Part shown: piece after piece, positions 18,226 through 27,020 of the stretch
Numbering within the stretch: the stretch's first letter is position 1
Layout of the letters: each line of letters opens with the position of its first letter
Assembly: GCA_963663525.2 (NCBI GenBank)
Contig: CAXXHC010000001.1
Location: 2,108,001-2,172,000, forward strand
Direction of reading: 5' to 3'
From: G963663525 sp963663525
GTDB taxonomy: Bacteria > Myxococcota_A > SURF-8 > G963663525
Length of the DNA stretch: 64,000 nucleotides
Notes under the pieces: generated by a model
Seen by the model: only the letters and a program-made list of their open reading frames with translations
Told to the model about the DNA's origin: nothing
Database searches by the model: none
Program-made: the position numbers and the translations under genes

Positions 18226-19074
18226 ATGCCACCCGATACGGCTGGAGGAAACCTCAATATTATTGAACTCATACGCTTCGGTGGAGTGCTGACCGGCGTC
18301 ATTATCCTGTTTCTGACCTGGCTGACCGGACGCATTGTCGGCTCGGCGTTGTCCGGGTTGGCCGATCGTTTCGCCGACAAGCGCCTGGTCATCAATCAGG
18401 TGGCCACGCTGGTGCGCTTCGCGATCTATATCATTGGTATCGTTTTGGCCATCACGTCCTCGCTGACCCTTTCGAAAGAAGTGATTTTGGCCCTCACCGG
18501 AACCGCCGCCGTCACCATCGGTTTCGCGTTAAAAGACCTTGCTGCATCGGTACTTGCAGGCATCATCATCATCGTGGACCGGCCTTTCCAGGTAGGCGAC
18601 CGCGTGACTTTCGCAGGGAGCTATGGGGAAATCAAAGCCATCGGGTTGCGCTCGGTTCGTATGACGACGCTCGACGACAACGTCATCACGATTCCCAACA
18701 ACAAGTTTCTCACCGATGTGGTCAGTTCGGGCAACTGGGGAGCGCTGGACATGCTGGTTCAGATGGATTTCTACATCGGGCAGGATCAGGATGTGGAAAT
18801 GGCCAAGCGTCTAGTGGGCAATTGTCTTACCGGCTCGCGCTACGTTTACCAGGAGAAGCCCTGGAAAGTGCTGGTTAGCCAGGTATTTCAGGAAAATCTC
18901 ATTGCCATTAGGTTGCGAGCCAAAGCCTACGTGCTCGATGTCGTGTATGAAAAAGCCTTCGAGTCGGATGTCACCGAGCGGGTGCTTGCCGCTTTCCGCA
19001 AGCACGGAATTCTTCCCCCGGCGCTTTTTCGGCGCGAAACGACGGACACCTCCACTTTTCTGGAGATTCATTAA
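18226..19074 (+). CDS. Small-conductance mechanosensitive channel (MscS family)
   Basis: A 282-residue inner-membrane channel that would open under membrane tension and release solutes. There is a first TM segment (about 18-38), a second (60-82), and the pore-lining TM3 (GTAAVTIGFALKDLAASVLAGI, about 95-117) in which Gly and Ala alternate as in MscS. The beta domain follows (RPFQVGDRVTFAG, VRMTTLDDNVITIPNNKF) and then an alpha/beta C-terminal domain to residue 280. The length is normal for E. coli-type MscS. AAGGAG is placed well before the ATG. It lies 15 bp after the ATPase gene and is surely co-transcribed with it, making an ATPase-linked channel likely. Confidence 0.93.
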   Translation: MPPDTAGGNLNIIELIRFGGVLTGVIILFLTWLTGRIVGSALSGLADRFADKRLVINQVATLVRFAIYIIGIVLAITSSLTLSKEVILALTGTAAVTIGFALKDLAASVLAGIIIIVDRPFQVGDRVTFAGSYGEIKAIGLRSVRMTTLDDNVITIPNNKFLTDVVSSGNWGALDMLVQMDFYIGQDQDVEMAKRLVGNCLTGSRYVYQEKPWKVLVSQVFQENLIAIRLRAKAYVLDVVYEKAFESDVTERVLAAFRKHGILPPALFRRETTDTSTFLEIH

Positions 19075-19314
19075 GCGTTCATGTTTTGATTTTTTCATCG
19101 TTTTTCCTTTTTTTGACCGGTTGGACCTCTGGAGTCACAGCAGGCCCGTTTTCCACGAATATATAAATGCTTATTTAGAAATGCATGACCATGCTTTGTC
19201 GAAGCCTTCTCCTTGTGATCGTTGGGAAAATGCGTTAACGTCTTTTCATTTCGGAACGTTCGAATCGTACCGACGATCCGAGTCAAGGGGCATTAAAGGG
19301 ACGGAGTTGTGAAT

Positions 19315-20340
19315 ATGGAACTGAAACCCACCCCGGAAAAACTGTTCGATCCCCAGGGCAATCCCATCGAAGGCGTCTGGCGTGGCTTGGGACCCGCCAC
19401 TACCATCGATGACTTCCGCGCATGGCGGAACGGTGCTTTGAAGCCACTGTTTACCGAAAAACGCTGGCAGTTCGTCGGCGTATTTTCTCCCGAATTTCTC
19501 ATGGGGCTGGCGGTGGTCGATGCGGGGTACATCGGCATGGCCTGGATGTACCTGTACAACCGGAAAACCGGGGCCTTGGACGAGTGGGAGGTCAAGTCGC
19601 CGCTGGGTTCGCACGTACTTGCCGAGCGCGATCCACAACGCGGTTGTTGGAGCCTTCACAAGAAAAACCAACACCTCGAAATCCGTGCCGACAGCGCCAA
19701 ACTTTCCCGAAGCGTCGAAATCGACCTGAACTGCAAGGGAAAGCGTATCGAGGGGCGTTTCGAAATCGTGGATGGCGGGCAGAACGCGCTGGCCTATCTC
19801 GGTGGTATCGCTGCGGATCGCTTCAACTTGACGTACAAAACCGCCGGGTTGGTCACCGAAGGCCATCTGGCGGTGGATGGCCGGACGATCGACTTCCCCC
19901 GCGACACCACGCGCGGTCTCGTGGATTGGACTTGGGGCTGTCCCGCTCGGGAAACGTACTGGAACTGGTCTTCCTGTGCAGCCGTCATGCCCGATGGCCG
20001 CACCGTCGGCTGGAATCTCGCGACCGGCATCAACGAAGGGAAAAACGTGGAAAACGCCTTCTGGATCGACGGTGAGTTGGAAGCGTTAGGCCGTGTGCGC
20101 TTCGATTACGACCCCAAAAACCTTCTTTCTCCCTGGGAAGTTACGGACGAAAACGGGCGGGTGTCCCTCCGTTTTCAGCCGGAAGGGATGCGCTCGGAGA
20201 ACCTCAACATGCTCGTTATCAAGAGTCGGTTTTTCCAGCCTTTCGGAACCTATCAAGGCACGTTGACGAGAGAAAACGGCGAAGTCGTTCATATCGACGG
20301 ATTGCCGGGCGTTGCCGAAGAACATTTTGCATTGTGGTGA
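19315..20340 (+). CDS. DUF2804 family protein
   Basis: A 341-residue protein of the DUF2804 family, whose members are beta-rich and of unknown biochemical role. Recognisable parts are GLVDWTWGCPARETYWNWSS around residue 200, then GRTVGWNLATGINEGKNVENAFWIDG and the C-terminal RLEFD-type strands (SLRFQPEGMRSENLNMLVIKSRFFQPFGTY). No signal peptide or membrane segment is seen. GGACGGAG stands 8 bases before the ATG at 19315; a GTG at 19309 is too close to it. The GH92 gene starts 4 bp after the stop, so the two are translationally linked, which hints at a shared carbohydrate-related role. Confidence 0.8.
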   Translation: MELKPTPEKLFDPQGNPIEGVWRGLGPATTIDDFRAWRNGALKPLFTEKRWQFVGVFSPEFLMGLAVVDAGYIGMAWMYLYNRKTGALDEWEVKSPLGSHVLAERDPQRGCWSLHKKNQHLEIRADSAKLSRSVEIDLNCKGKRIEGRFEIVDGGQNALAYLGGIAADRFNLTYKTAGLVTEGHLAVDGRTIDFPRDTTRGLVDWTWGCPARETYWNWSSCAAVMPDGRTVGWNLATGINEGKNVENAFWIDGELEALGRVRFDYDPKNLLSPWEVTDENGRVSLRFQPEGMRSENLNMLVIKSRFFQPFGTYQGTLTRENGEVVHIDGLPGVAEEHFALW

Positions 20341-20344
20341 GATC

Positions 20345-22708
20345 ATGAAACGTGTATTTGAACGACTTTTCGCACTTTGTTGCATCTTTTTCCTTTTTGT
20401 AGCGTTTGCTGCCTGTTCCGACGATTCCGACGCACCCGCCGATCCGTCTGGGGATACAGATGCCGACGAGGAATCCGCCGGGGAAACGGAGACGGAAGCC
20501 GCTTACGTCTGGGACGGTAGGTTGGTGGATCTCGTCAACCCGTTCATCGGCACGGCAGGGATAGGCTTTTCGGTGGGCAGCGCGCTGCCGGGCCATTCGG
20601 CACCCTTCGGGATGCTTAAAGTCAGTCCCGACACGGAAAAAGAGTATGGTGCAGAGCAGTGGAGCCACTGCGGCGGCTACGATTACACCGATATCTACGT
20701 GAAAGGATTTACGCACACGCACCTTCACGGGATCGGCGTTCCGGAGTATGGCAACATTCTGCTGCAACCCATCGACGGCATGACCGCAGAGAAAACCGAC
20801 CCCAACGTCTACCGGCAAGCTTTCGATCATGAGGACGAGGAAGCCCACGCGGGCTATTACCGGGTCAAATTGCAGGATACCGGAATCGACGTCGAGTTGA
20901 CGGGTTCCGTGCATTCCGCCTACCACCGCTACACGTTTCCCTCGGGTGTGGATTCCACGGTGCTGCTGGATCTCTCGGCGGCGTTGATCGACGGCGAGGT
21001 GACGGATTCGGAACTGACCGTCGATGCCACGGCGAAAGAAGCCTACGGCTGGGTGCACAACCTGGGCGATTTCGTCGGTCGTTTCGATGGAGTAGACATT
21101 TTCTTTGTGATCCGTTTCGACACGGATTTCGGTACGTGGGGAACCTGGAAAAACGGCGTGCTGGCCGAAAGTCAGGCCAGCACGCAAGGTACGAACACCG
21201 GGGCGTATTTTCAGTTTCCCGGCGCATCGGTGGTGCACGCGACGGTGGGTATCAGCTTTGTCTCGGTCGAAAACGCCCGGTTGAATCTCGATGAAGAACT
21301 CAAAGGCAAGACCTTCGACGAAGCCCTGCAAGCCTCGGAGGAAGCCTGGGAGGAGTTGTTAGGCAAGGTTCAGCTTCGAGGCGGGACGCACGACGATCAG
21401 GCCATTTATTACACCGCCATGTACCACGCCTATCAGATGCCTTCGCATTTCACCGACGTCAACGGTCAGTATCGGGGCTTCGACAAGGAAGTCCACGAGG
21501 CCGACGGCTTCACGTATTACACCGATTTTTCCATGTGGGACACCTACCGCACCCTGCATCCGTGGTTGCACACGATGATGCCCGAAAGAGCCTCCGACAT
21601 GATGAAATCCTTGCTCACGATGGCCGACCAGGGAGGAAAACTACCCAAATGGCCGCTGGCGATCGGCTATACGGGCTGCATGGTCGGCACCAGCGCCGAC
21701 GTGGTGCTGGCCGATGCCCACATGCGTGGTGTCACCGGATTCGATACCGGCAAAGCTCTGACCTACATGCTTCACGATGCTTACGGTAATGCTGCAATCG
21801 ATTACCATGGACGGGGCGGCGACGACTACGACGAAAACGGCTACCGGGCGGAGGATCTTCACGGAGACTGCGTGGCCCAGACGCTGGAATATTGCTGGGA
21901 CGATTTCGCCATCGGCCAGATGGCCCAGTCGCTCGGCGACACCGACACCTACCAGAAAATGGAGGATCGCCGCCGCTATTACAAGAATATCTGGCAGGAC
22001 GACGTGCAGTTTTTCGTGGGGCGCGACGCGGACGGGACTTTTGACCCGAATTTCGATCCCTTGGAAGGCGAGGATTATTACGTAGAGGGCAACGCCTGGC
22101 AGTACCTCTGGCTGGTGCCCCACGACGTGGCGGGGTTGATCGAACTATTCGGTTCCACCGAAGCGATGGTGAACAAGCTCGACACGTTTTTCGTATTGCA
22201 CGAAGAGGAAACCGCCCTGCGCACGCCGGACAACCCGCTGACCATGCTGCCTCCCGATTACTACTGGCACGGCAACGAACCGGACATTCACGCCGCGTAC
22301 ATGTTCCTCGATGCCGGACGTCCCGACCTCACGCAGAAATGGGCGCGCTGGATCATGGCCAACGAATACCGCAACGAAGCCATGGGACTGGCGGGCAACG
22401 ACGACTGCGGCACGCTTTCGGCCTGGTACACCTTCAGCAGCATCGGATTGTTCCCGCTGGCCGGGTCGAATCTGCTCTGGATCGGCTCGCCGCTGTTCGA
22501 CGAGGCGACGGTCGAACTTCCCGGCGGAACGCTGACGGTTACGGCGAAAAACGCTTCTCCGACGCATGTTTACGTCGAAAGCGTGAAGTTCGACGGTGAG
22601 GAGTTGACGACCCACACCCTCACCCAGGATCGAATCGCGAATGGCGGCACGCTCGAATTCACGATGAGTGACGAGCCGGGCGCGTGGTTGATGGAAGGCG
22701 GCGAATAG
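20345..22708 (+). CDS. GH92 family alpha-mannosidase-like lipoprotein
   Basis: A 787-residue lipoprotein: signal ending VAFAAC, acidic linker (25-50), then a glycoside hydrolase family 92 enzyme. GH92 enzymes are calcium-dependent exo-alpha-mannosidases that remove terminal mannose from glycans. Typical motifs are VNPFIGTAG at the start of the domain, PFGMLKVSPDT, THTHLHGIGVPEYG, FSMWDTYRTLHPW, HGNEPDIHAAYMF and GNDDCGTLSAWY near residue 690. The usual length is about 750 residues. The start at 20345 lies 4 bp after the DUF2804 stop. Linkage and substrate remain open. As a lipoprotein it would act in the periplasm or on the cell surface. Confidence 0.93.
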   Translation: MKRVFERLFALCCIFFLFVAFAACSDDSDAPADPSGDTDADEESAGETETEAAYVWDGRLVDLVNPFIGTAGIGFSVGSALPGHSAPFGMLKVSPDTEKEYGAEQWSHCGGYDYTDIYVKGFTHTHLHGIGVPEYGNILLQPIDGMTAEKTDPNVYRQAFDHEDEEAHAGYYRVKLQDTGIDVELTGSVHSAYHRYTFPSGVDSTVLLDLSAALIDGEVTDSELTVDATAKEAYGWVHNLGDFVGRFDGVDIFFVIRFDTDFGTWGTWKNGVLAESQASTQGTNTGAYFQFPGASVVHATVGISFVSVENARLNLDEELKGKTFDEALQASEEAWEELLGKVQLRGGTHDDQAIYYTAMYHAYQMPSHFTDVNGQYRGFDKEVHEADGFTYYTDFSMWDTYRTLHPWLHTMMPERASDMMKSLLTMADQGGKLPKWPLAIGYTGCMVGTSADVVLADAHMRGVTGFDTGKALTYMLHDAYGNAAIDYHGRGGDDYDENGYRAEDLHGDCVAQTLEYCWDDFAIGQMAQSLGDTDTYQKMEDRRRYYKNIWQDDVQFFVGRDADGTFDPNFDPLEGEDYYVEGNAWQYLWLVPHDVAGLIELFGSTEAMVNKLDTFFVLHEEETALRTPDNPLTMLPPDYYWHGNEPDIHAAYMFLDAGRPDLTQKWARWIMANEYRNEAMGLAGNDDCGTLSAWYTFSSIGLFPLAGSNLLWIGSPLFDEATVELPGGTLTVTAKNASPTHVYVESVKFDGEELTTHTLTQDRIANGGTLEFTMSDEPGAWLMEGGE

Positions 22709-22837
22709 AAAACGGGAGTAGACCGCAGTTTCGTTTACATAGTAATTTTTTTAAAGATTTCAATGGCTTTGGGTTGAATCATAGTTTTACTCGCCAAGCG
22801 AGAAAGGCTGTTTTTTCAATTGTTGCGCCGCTTACTT

Positions 22838-22886
22838 GTGTACGAACGATGTTCATGGGTAACCTGTGATTTGCCCATGGCGCCCT
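22838..22886. repeat. Interspersed palindromic repeat, copy 1
   Basis: GTGTACGAACGA is followed by a hairpin with arms CATGGGTAA and TTGCCCATG and a trailing GCGCCC. The same module recurs at 23571-23606 and 62845-62892. It ends 16 bp before the frameshifted gene. Confidence 0.75.
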
Positions 22887-22901
22887 GCGGAAGAGTGAAC
22901 A

Positions 22902-23509
22902 ATGAGTATTTTCAATAGCAGTGAAGTGATTACTCTTTGTATATTCGCAGGAGTATCTTTATTTTATTTGGGAATAATTCAGATTCGAAGGGCTCGATGG
23001 AAATCAATGGCCAATAGCCTAGGTGCAAAATATATCGATCACGGCATCTTTGGAATAGGTGGAATTACAGGTGTAACGAATGGCCGAAAATTTGGAATTG
23101 GGACCAACCTTCATCGCTCCTACGTTGCTATGTCTTTGGATTACAATGGTATTCCATTAATAATGACGGGTGACTTTTTCAAGCATTTTCCAATTGGCGA
23201 CATATATTCACCATTGCCAAAAGTCGTCAAAGAGTTTTTTTCTTTTATGTAACTTTAAAAGGGGCCACAGTTCCTCTTCCAGAAAAGTATAAAGAAAAGG
23301 TCGAAAGTGTTTTTGTTTCTTTAAGCGAGACATTTCTTTCGTTGAAGCCAAAAATTAAGCGGGTTAGTTTACAACTTTCTCCTGACGTTGCTACCTTTGG
23401 ATTTAGTGGTCTTGTTTATGACCCTGCCAAAATATCAATCATCTTTGACACTTTGAAAAAAACTGTCCAGCTTGTGGAGAATTATCCCATCGTGGAGATA
23501 GAGGAATAG
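22902..23509 (+). pseudogene. AT-rich membrane-anchored protein gene, frameshifted at a T run
   Basis: The first frame (22902-23252) encodes 116 residues: an N-terminal membrane helix (about 8-26), then a soluble part. It stops soon after a run of seven T at 23235-23241. Adding one T joins it to a second clean frame running to TAG at 23509 (starting VTLKGATVPLPEKYKEK, ending VENYPIVEIEE), giving about 202 residues. Both parts share the same AT-rich codon use, well below the window average, so this is one gene that is broken, phase-variable or misread in sequencing. AAGAG upstream supports the start. I do not recognise the family. The gene is bracketed by repeat copies 1 and 2, a sign of acquisition as a cassette. 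Confidence 0.7.
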
Positions 23510-23570
23510 ATTTTGAGAGAACTGCCACATGTATAACATGGAAACCGGAATGGGTGGGCCAAATTGCAGA

Positions 23571-23606
23571 ACATGGGCAACCTGTGGTTTGCCCATGGCA
23601 CCCCAC
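23571..23606. repeat. Interspersed palindromic repeat, copy 2
   Basis: Hairpin arms CATGGGCAA and TTGCCCATG are followed by GCACCCC. It has the same orientation as copy 1 and lies 61 bp after the stop of the frameshifted gene. The upstream GTGTACGAACGA part is absent. Confidence 0.75.
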
Positions 23607-23645
23607 GCTGTTGGGATATAAGAAATAGATAGTAAAAACAATGGG

Positions 23646-25754
23646 TTACCTCGACGCTGTTTCTTCCGCGAGGTCGTGCGTGATGATCGTCCCCTCGGTG
23701 CCGACGAGATACATCAGTTTGTCCGGGATTCCGGAGATGGCATAAAGACGGATTTCGGAATCGTTGCTCATGGTCCGATATTCGCGCCATTCTCCGCTAT
23801 AGTCGCTCCACACCGTTCCGGAACGCGACAGGAGCCACAGCCCCTGGTTCTGTTCTCCCCACAGATCGTCGACGGGTTTCATATTTTCGGTGAGTTGCAC
23901 CGCTTTTTCCCAGACGAGTTGGGAGGTGAACTTCCACACGCTGCGGTTGGTCAACACAAACAAATCACCCTCGCGGCTGGGGTGGAACTTCATCGGAACA
24001 TCCGAGAACGGAAACGAATAGGCCGCCCATTGCCGTCCGTTCCAGCGCAGTCCTCCCCCTGCGTGAATCGCCAGGGCAAAGTCTTCTTCCATGCATACCA
24101 CGTCGATCAGGTCGTTTCCGGTCGGGGATGCCACGGAACTCCAGACGCTTCCGTTCCAATGGCTGATGGCGCCCCTTTTGCCCACGGCCCAGGCATAATC
24201 TTTCCCGCAACCGTGGATCGCCGATGCCTTGACCGGAAGGTCCGGCCAGCCGTCGAGGCCGTGCACCGTGGCGATGTTTCCGTCCCAGTGGTACATTTTC
24301 CCTTCGCCGCACCCGGCCCAGACATCCCGGCCTGAAACCGCCCATAAGGACTGCACGTCCCAGTCGGATACGAGGATGTACACATGGCCGTGCCGGATCT
24401 GCGCGAACATCCCACCGGCCAGGAATACATCGTATTCGTTGACGGCGGTCACCTCCGAAAACGTAGTTTGTACTAGTCCTCCGCGCCCGCCCCAGTTTTC
24501 GCCGTTGTATTCGAAGATCCTCCCGTTGGAGGTTCCCACGAAAACGGTTTCACCCAGCCCGTGAATCGCCGTCATGTCGGGAATCGTTTCGTCTACCGGG
24601 TCGTATACCCTCCAGAATTTCCAACCGTCTTCCACGAAGTGCGCGACTCGTCCCGTACTTCCCGAAAACCACAGGCTTTCATCATCTGCAGTATAGAAAT
24701 CGTACCACATGGCGTCGTCGGGCAGATCCGAAAAGACGACACAACCTTCGTACTCTCCTTCCCGAAACCAAGTGATGCCGTCCTGGAGGTGGCCGTCTTG
24801 TGCGTCTTTCGCGAAGGCAAGAATGCGCCCCTCATTGTCGAGACGAAGCCGTTCGGTCGTTTGCGAGCAGGCAATGTCGGGGATGAAGTCTTTGAGCAGA
24901 GTTCCCTGCTCGTTCAGCGCCAGGATTTCGTAGTCCCGCGCGAAAAGAGAGTAGGGGTGCAGGGTTTGCGAGGTTTCGATCCGCTGGGGTTCTTCCCCCC
25001 AGTCGAGCAAATACGGTTGCCAGTTTCCGTCCGTTTCCTTTCCTGTGAAAAGCCCCAGATGGACTTCGGTGTGGTCCCAGGCGAATGATCCCAAACCCAG
25101 GGAGACATCCACGACGTCCCAGCCCTGTTGGGTGTACAGGCCGATACGCCCGCCGTGGGTGGCAGTCAGGATCTTTAGACCGGTGTCGTCGTGCCGCACG
25201 TCGAAGATTTCGGCCTCCAATCCGTCGGGAAGTTCGAAGAGGCTCCAGCGGTTTGCGTCGTAGCGGATCAGGCTGGAATTGGAGCCCAGTTCCGCAAACC
25301 ACATCGTGTCTCCGTCCCGTTGAATAGCATCGATCCTGCCTAGCCTGCGGGGGGCGACAATCATTTCCTGGAAATGGCAAAAATCATCTGACGTACAGAT
25401 CCGTTTGACTTTCGAGTCGTACTGGGACCAGAATTCGCTCCATTCCCTTTCTCCGGGGCTTTCTTCCTCTTCTTCCGCCAGTTCCTCGAAGATGTCCCGG
25501 TCTTCATCGAACGAGTCATCTCCTTCGGGAAAGAGATCTTCCTCTTCGTCAAAATCCCCTATTTCATTCGCGTCTTGCTCGATTTCCGTTGCATCCGGAT
25601 CGGTGTCTGAAATCGTCTCTGTGACTTCGCGATCCCCTGTCTCTGTTGTCTGTCCGGTTTCCTCGCAAGCGACAATGGCTCCGCCACAAAACAGCAGGCA
25701 AACCCACAAAAGGGAGTTCGTCCATTGCCTTCGATTGAAAAACGGGAAACGCAT
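23646..25754 (-). CDS. Beta-propeller lipoprotein with acidic stalk
   Basis: A 702-residue lipoprotein. The signal peptide ends AIVAC (Cys30). Residues 31-105 are extremely rich in Asp, Glu and Thr. From about 130 to the end there are repeated beta-strand units with a recurrent pattern of a Gly/Asp turn followed by W (GWDVVDVSLG, GKMYHWDGN, GAISHWNGSVW, GGLRWNGRQW, SVWKFTSQL), which is the look of a propeller related to two-component-regulator or photosynthesis-type (Ycf48-like) propellers. Only three or four Cys are seen, so it is unlike the Cys-rich group. Function unknown; propellers usually bind proteins or glycans. No strong ribosome site lies before the ATG, and no terminator is seen before the repeat at 23571. 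Confidence 0.75.
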   Translation of the reverse strand: MRFPFFNRRQWTNSLLWVCLLFCGGAIVACEETGQTTETGDREVTETISDTDPDATEIEQDANEIGDFDEEEDLFPEGDDSFDEDRDIFEELAEEEEESPGEREWSEFWSQYDSKVKRICTSDDFCHFQEMIVAPRRLGRIDAIQRDGDTMWFAELGSNSSLIRYDANRWSLFELPDGLEAEIFDVRHDDTGLKILTATHGGRIGLYTQQGWDVVDVSLGLGSFAWDHTEVHLGLFTGKETDGNWQPYLLDWGEEPQRIETSQTLHPYSLFARDYEILALNEQGTLLKDFIPDIACSQTTERLRLDNEGRILAFAKDAQDGHLQDGITWFREGEYEGCVVFSDLPDDAMWYDFYTADDESLWFSGSTGRVAHFVEDGWKFWRVYDPVDETIPDMTAIHGLGETVFVGTSNGRIFEYNGENWGGRGGLVQTTFSEVTAVNEYDVFLAGGMFAQIRHGHVYILVSDWDVQSLWAVSGRDVWAGCGEGKMYHWDGNIATVHGLDGWPDLPVKASAIHGCGKDYAWAVGKRGAISHWNGSVWSSVASPTGNDLIDVVCMEEDFALAIHAGGGLRWNGRQWAAYSFPFSDVPMKFHPSREGDLFVLTNRSVWKFTSQLVWEKAVQLTENMKPVDDLWGEQNQGLWLLSRSGTVWSDYSGEWREYRTMSNDSEIRLYAISGIPDKLMYLVGTEGTIITHDLAEETASR

Positions 25755-26312
25755 AGGCTTGGATCACGATTTGAACTGGATAGTCATCATACTGCAACTA
25801 TTGAATAATACCTCGTTTCCGTCTGAAAAGGTATCTATTTTACTATCGTGGGAAACGACAGGGACACCGGGCATGAATCGGAGGGTCGGCAAGGCCCCGA
25901 ATCGCCGAATTTTCAAAGGTGTGGATAACGGTCGGGCATCCATTTTCAGCCAGAGGAGCACATGAATATGGAATGTCTTCCAAACTTAAAATAAATGGAA
26001 CAATTGCTTGAAATTTCTGGATGGGTGTGGAATGCTTTTAGGGAGCGGGTTCGGCTTTCGAAGCCTTGAAACAGGGAGTTTTCCTCATCTTTCAGGCGGG
26101 TATAACGAGGTCGCTATTCGCGAAAAATCAGGCGCATTCAGGTCGCGTGGCGACCCGGTGGGGGGATGGCCAGACGGATTTCTCTGTATGGACATATGCG
26201 AGAAAAATGAATGATTCGTTCATTTCATTCTTGCAAATGATTGGCTCGAATGTTACATTTCTAGAAGATGGAGTTGAATCTTTTGGATTCAACTGAGGGA
26301 AAGGGAAGCCTG
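25755..26312. other. Intergenic region, 558 bp, divergent
   Basis: It separates the minus-strand propeller gene from the plus-strand GYF-like gene. Short frames at 26008-26296 have no ribosome site and no plausible protein character. No repeat or clear promoter was recognised. Confidence 0.5.
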
Positions 26313-26912
26313 ATGAGTCATAAATACGCGATCAAGCGTAAGGGCAAAACGCTTGGTATCAAGGACGACGAACAACTCACAGGTTTGGTGAAACGGGGGA
26401 AAATCAAGCCTGAGGATCGTGTTTACGTACTCGACTCGAAACAATGGGTCAACGCGGAAGACATTCCCGCCGCCCAAGGATATTTCCAAGACATACAGGA
26501 CGTTTCCACTTCCACTATCAGCCTGCCGGTGATGAATCTTTCCATTGAATCCAGTAGTTACGATTCCATGCAGGCCCCTCCCGAAAGCGATTCCGATACG
26601 GAGATCGGAAATCCGGCAGAGTCCCAGGCCACCCAAAGCGGGATTCATCGTCTTGAAGGAACCGAAGAGCGTAATTTCCGGCGCACCATGATCGTTACGG
26701 CGGTCAAAGATCAAAAAGCCGTCAAAAAGGTGCAAACCTCGAATCAACGCTATTACAAATTCGGCGCTGCTCTGCTGGTGTTCATCGTGCTAACCCTGAC
26801 AGGCATCTTCATCCTGCGCGAGCACGCCAACCAACTCACCAGCGAACAGTTTTCCCAGGTTCAGACCGTGGACATCGAAAACGAACAGGATATCGTCATC
26901 AAGGACAACTGA
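26313..26912 (+). CDS. GYF-like domain protein with C-terminal membrane anchor
   Basis: A 199-residue protein. Residues 1-57 resemble the bacterial GYF_2 module (KYAIKRKGKTLGIKDDEQL, GKIKPEDRVYV, QWVNAEDIP), a small domain that usually sits at the cytosolic N-terminus of membrane proteins and binds partners. A Ser/Glu-rich linker follows (60-145), then a single membrane helix (about 151-173, LLVFIVLTLTGIFIL) and a short acidic tail. The start at 26313 is set by AAGGGAAG upstream; the open frame begins earlier at 26268 without a site. Role unknown. A terminator follows 28 bp after the stop. Confidence 0.7.
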   Translation: MSHKYAIKRKGKTLGIKDDEQLTGLVKRGKIKPEDRVYVLDSKQWVNAEDIPAAQGYFQDIQDVSTSTISLPVMNLSIESSSYDSMQAPPESDSDTEIGNPAESQATQSGIHRLEGTEERNFRRTMIVTAVKDQKAVKKVQTSNQRYYKFGAALLVFIVLTLTGIFILREHANQLTSEQFSQVQTVDIENEQDIVIKDN

Positions 26913-26940
26913 CGCTTTTCCTGCATTCCCGTGCATTTCC

Positions 26941-26968
26941 AAGCTCCCGTTTTCGGGGGCTTTTTTTG
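26941..26968 (+). terminator. Intrinsic terminator after the GYF-like gene
   Basis: AAGCTCCCG pairs with CGGGGGCTT (one mismatch) around TTTT, followed by a run of T. Confidence 0.8.
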
Positions 26969-26986
26969 TTTGGAGATTAAAGAAAA

Positions 26987-27012
26987 CGCCGGGTTCTCCA
27001 TGGAACCCGGCG
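26987..27012 (-). terminator. Intrinsic terminator for the LVIVD lipoprotein (minus strand)
   Basis: CGCCGGGTTC pairs with GAACCCGGCG around a 6-base loop. Read on the minus strand it is followed by TTTTC, shortly after the stop at 27021. Confidence 0.8.
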
Positions 27013-27020
27013 AGAAGAGA

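Noticed and set aside
26008..26296. Small plus-strand frames in the 25.8-26.3 kb gap
   Set aside because: No ribosome site and no plausible protein composition.
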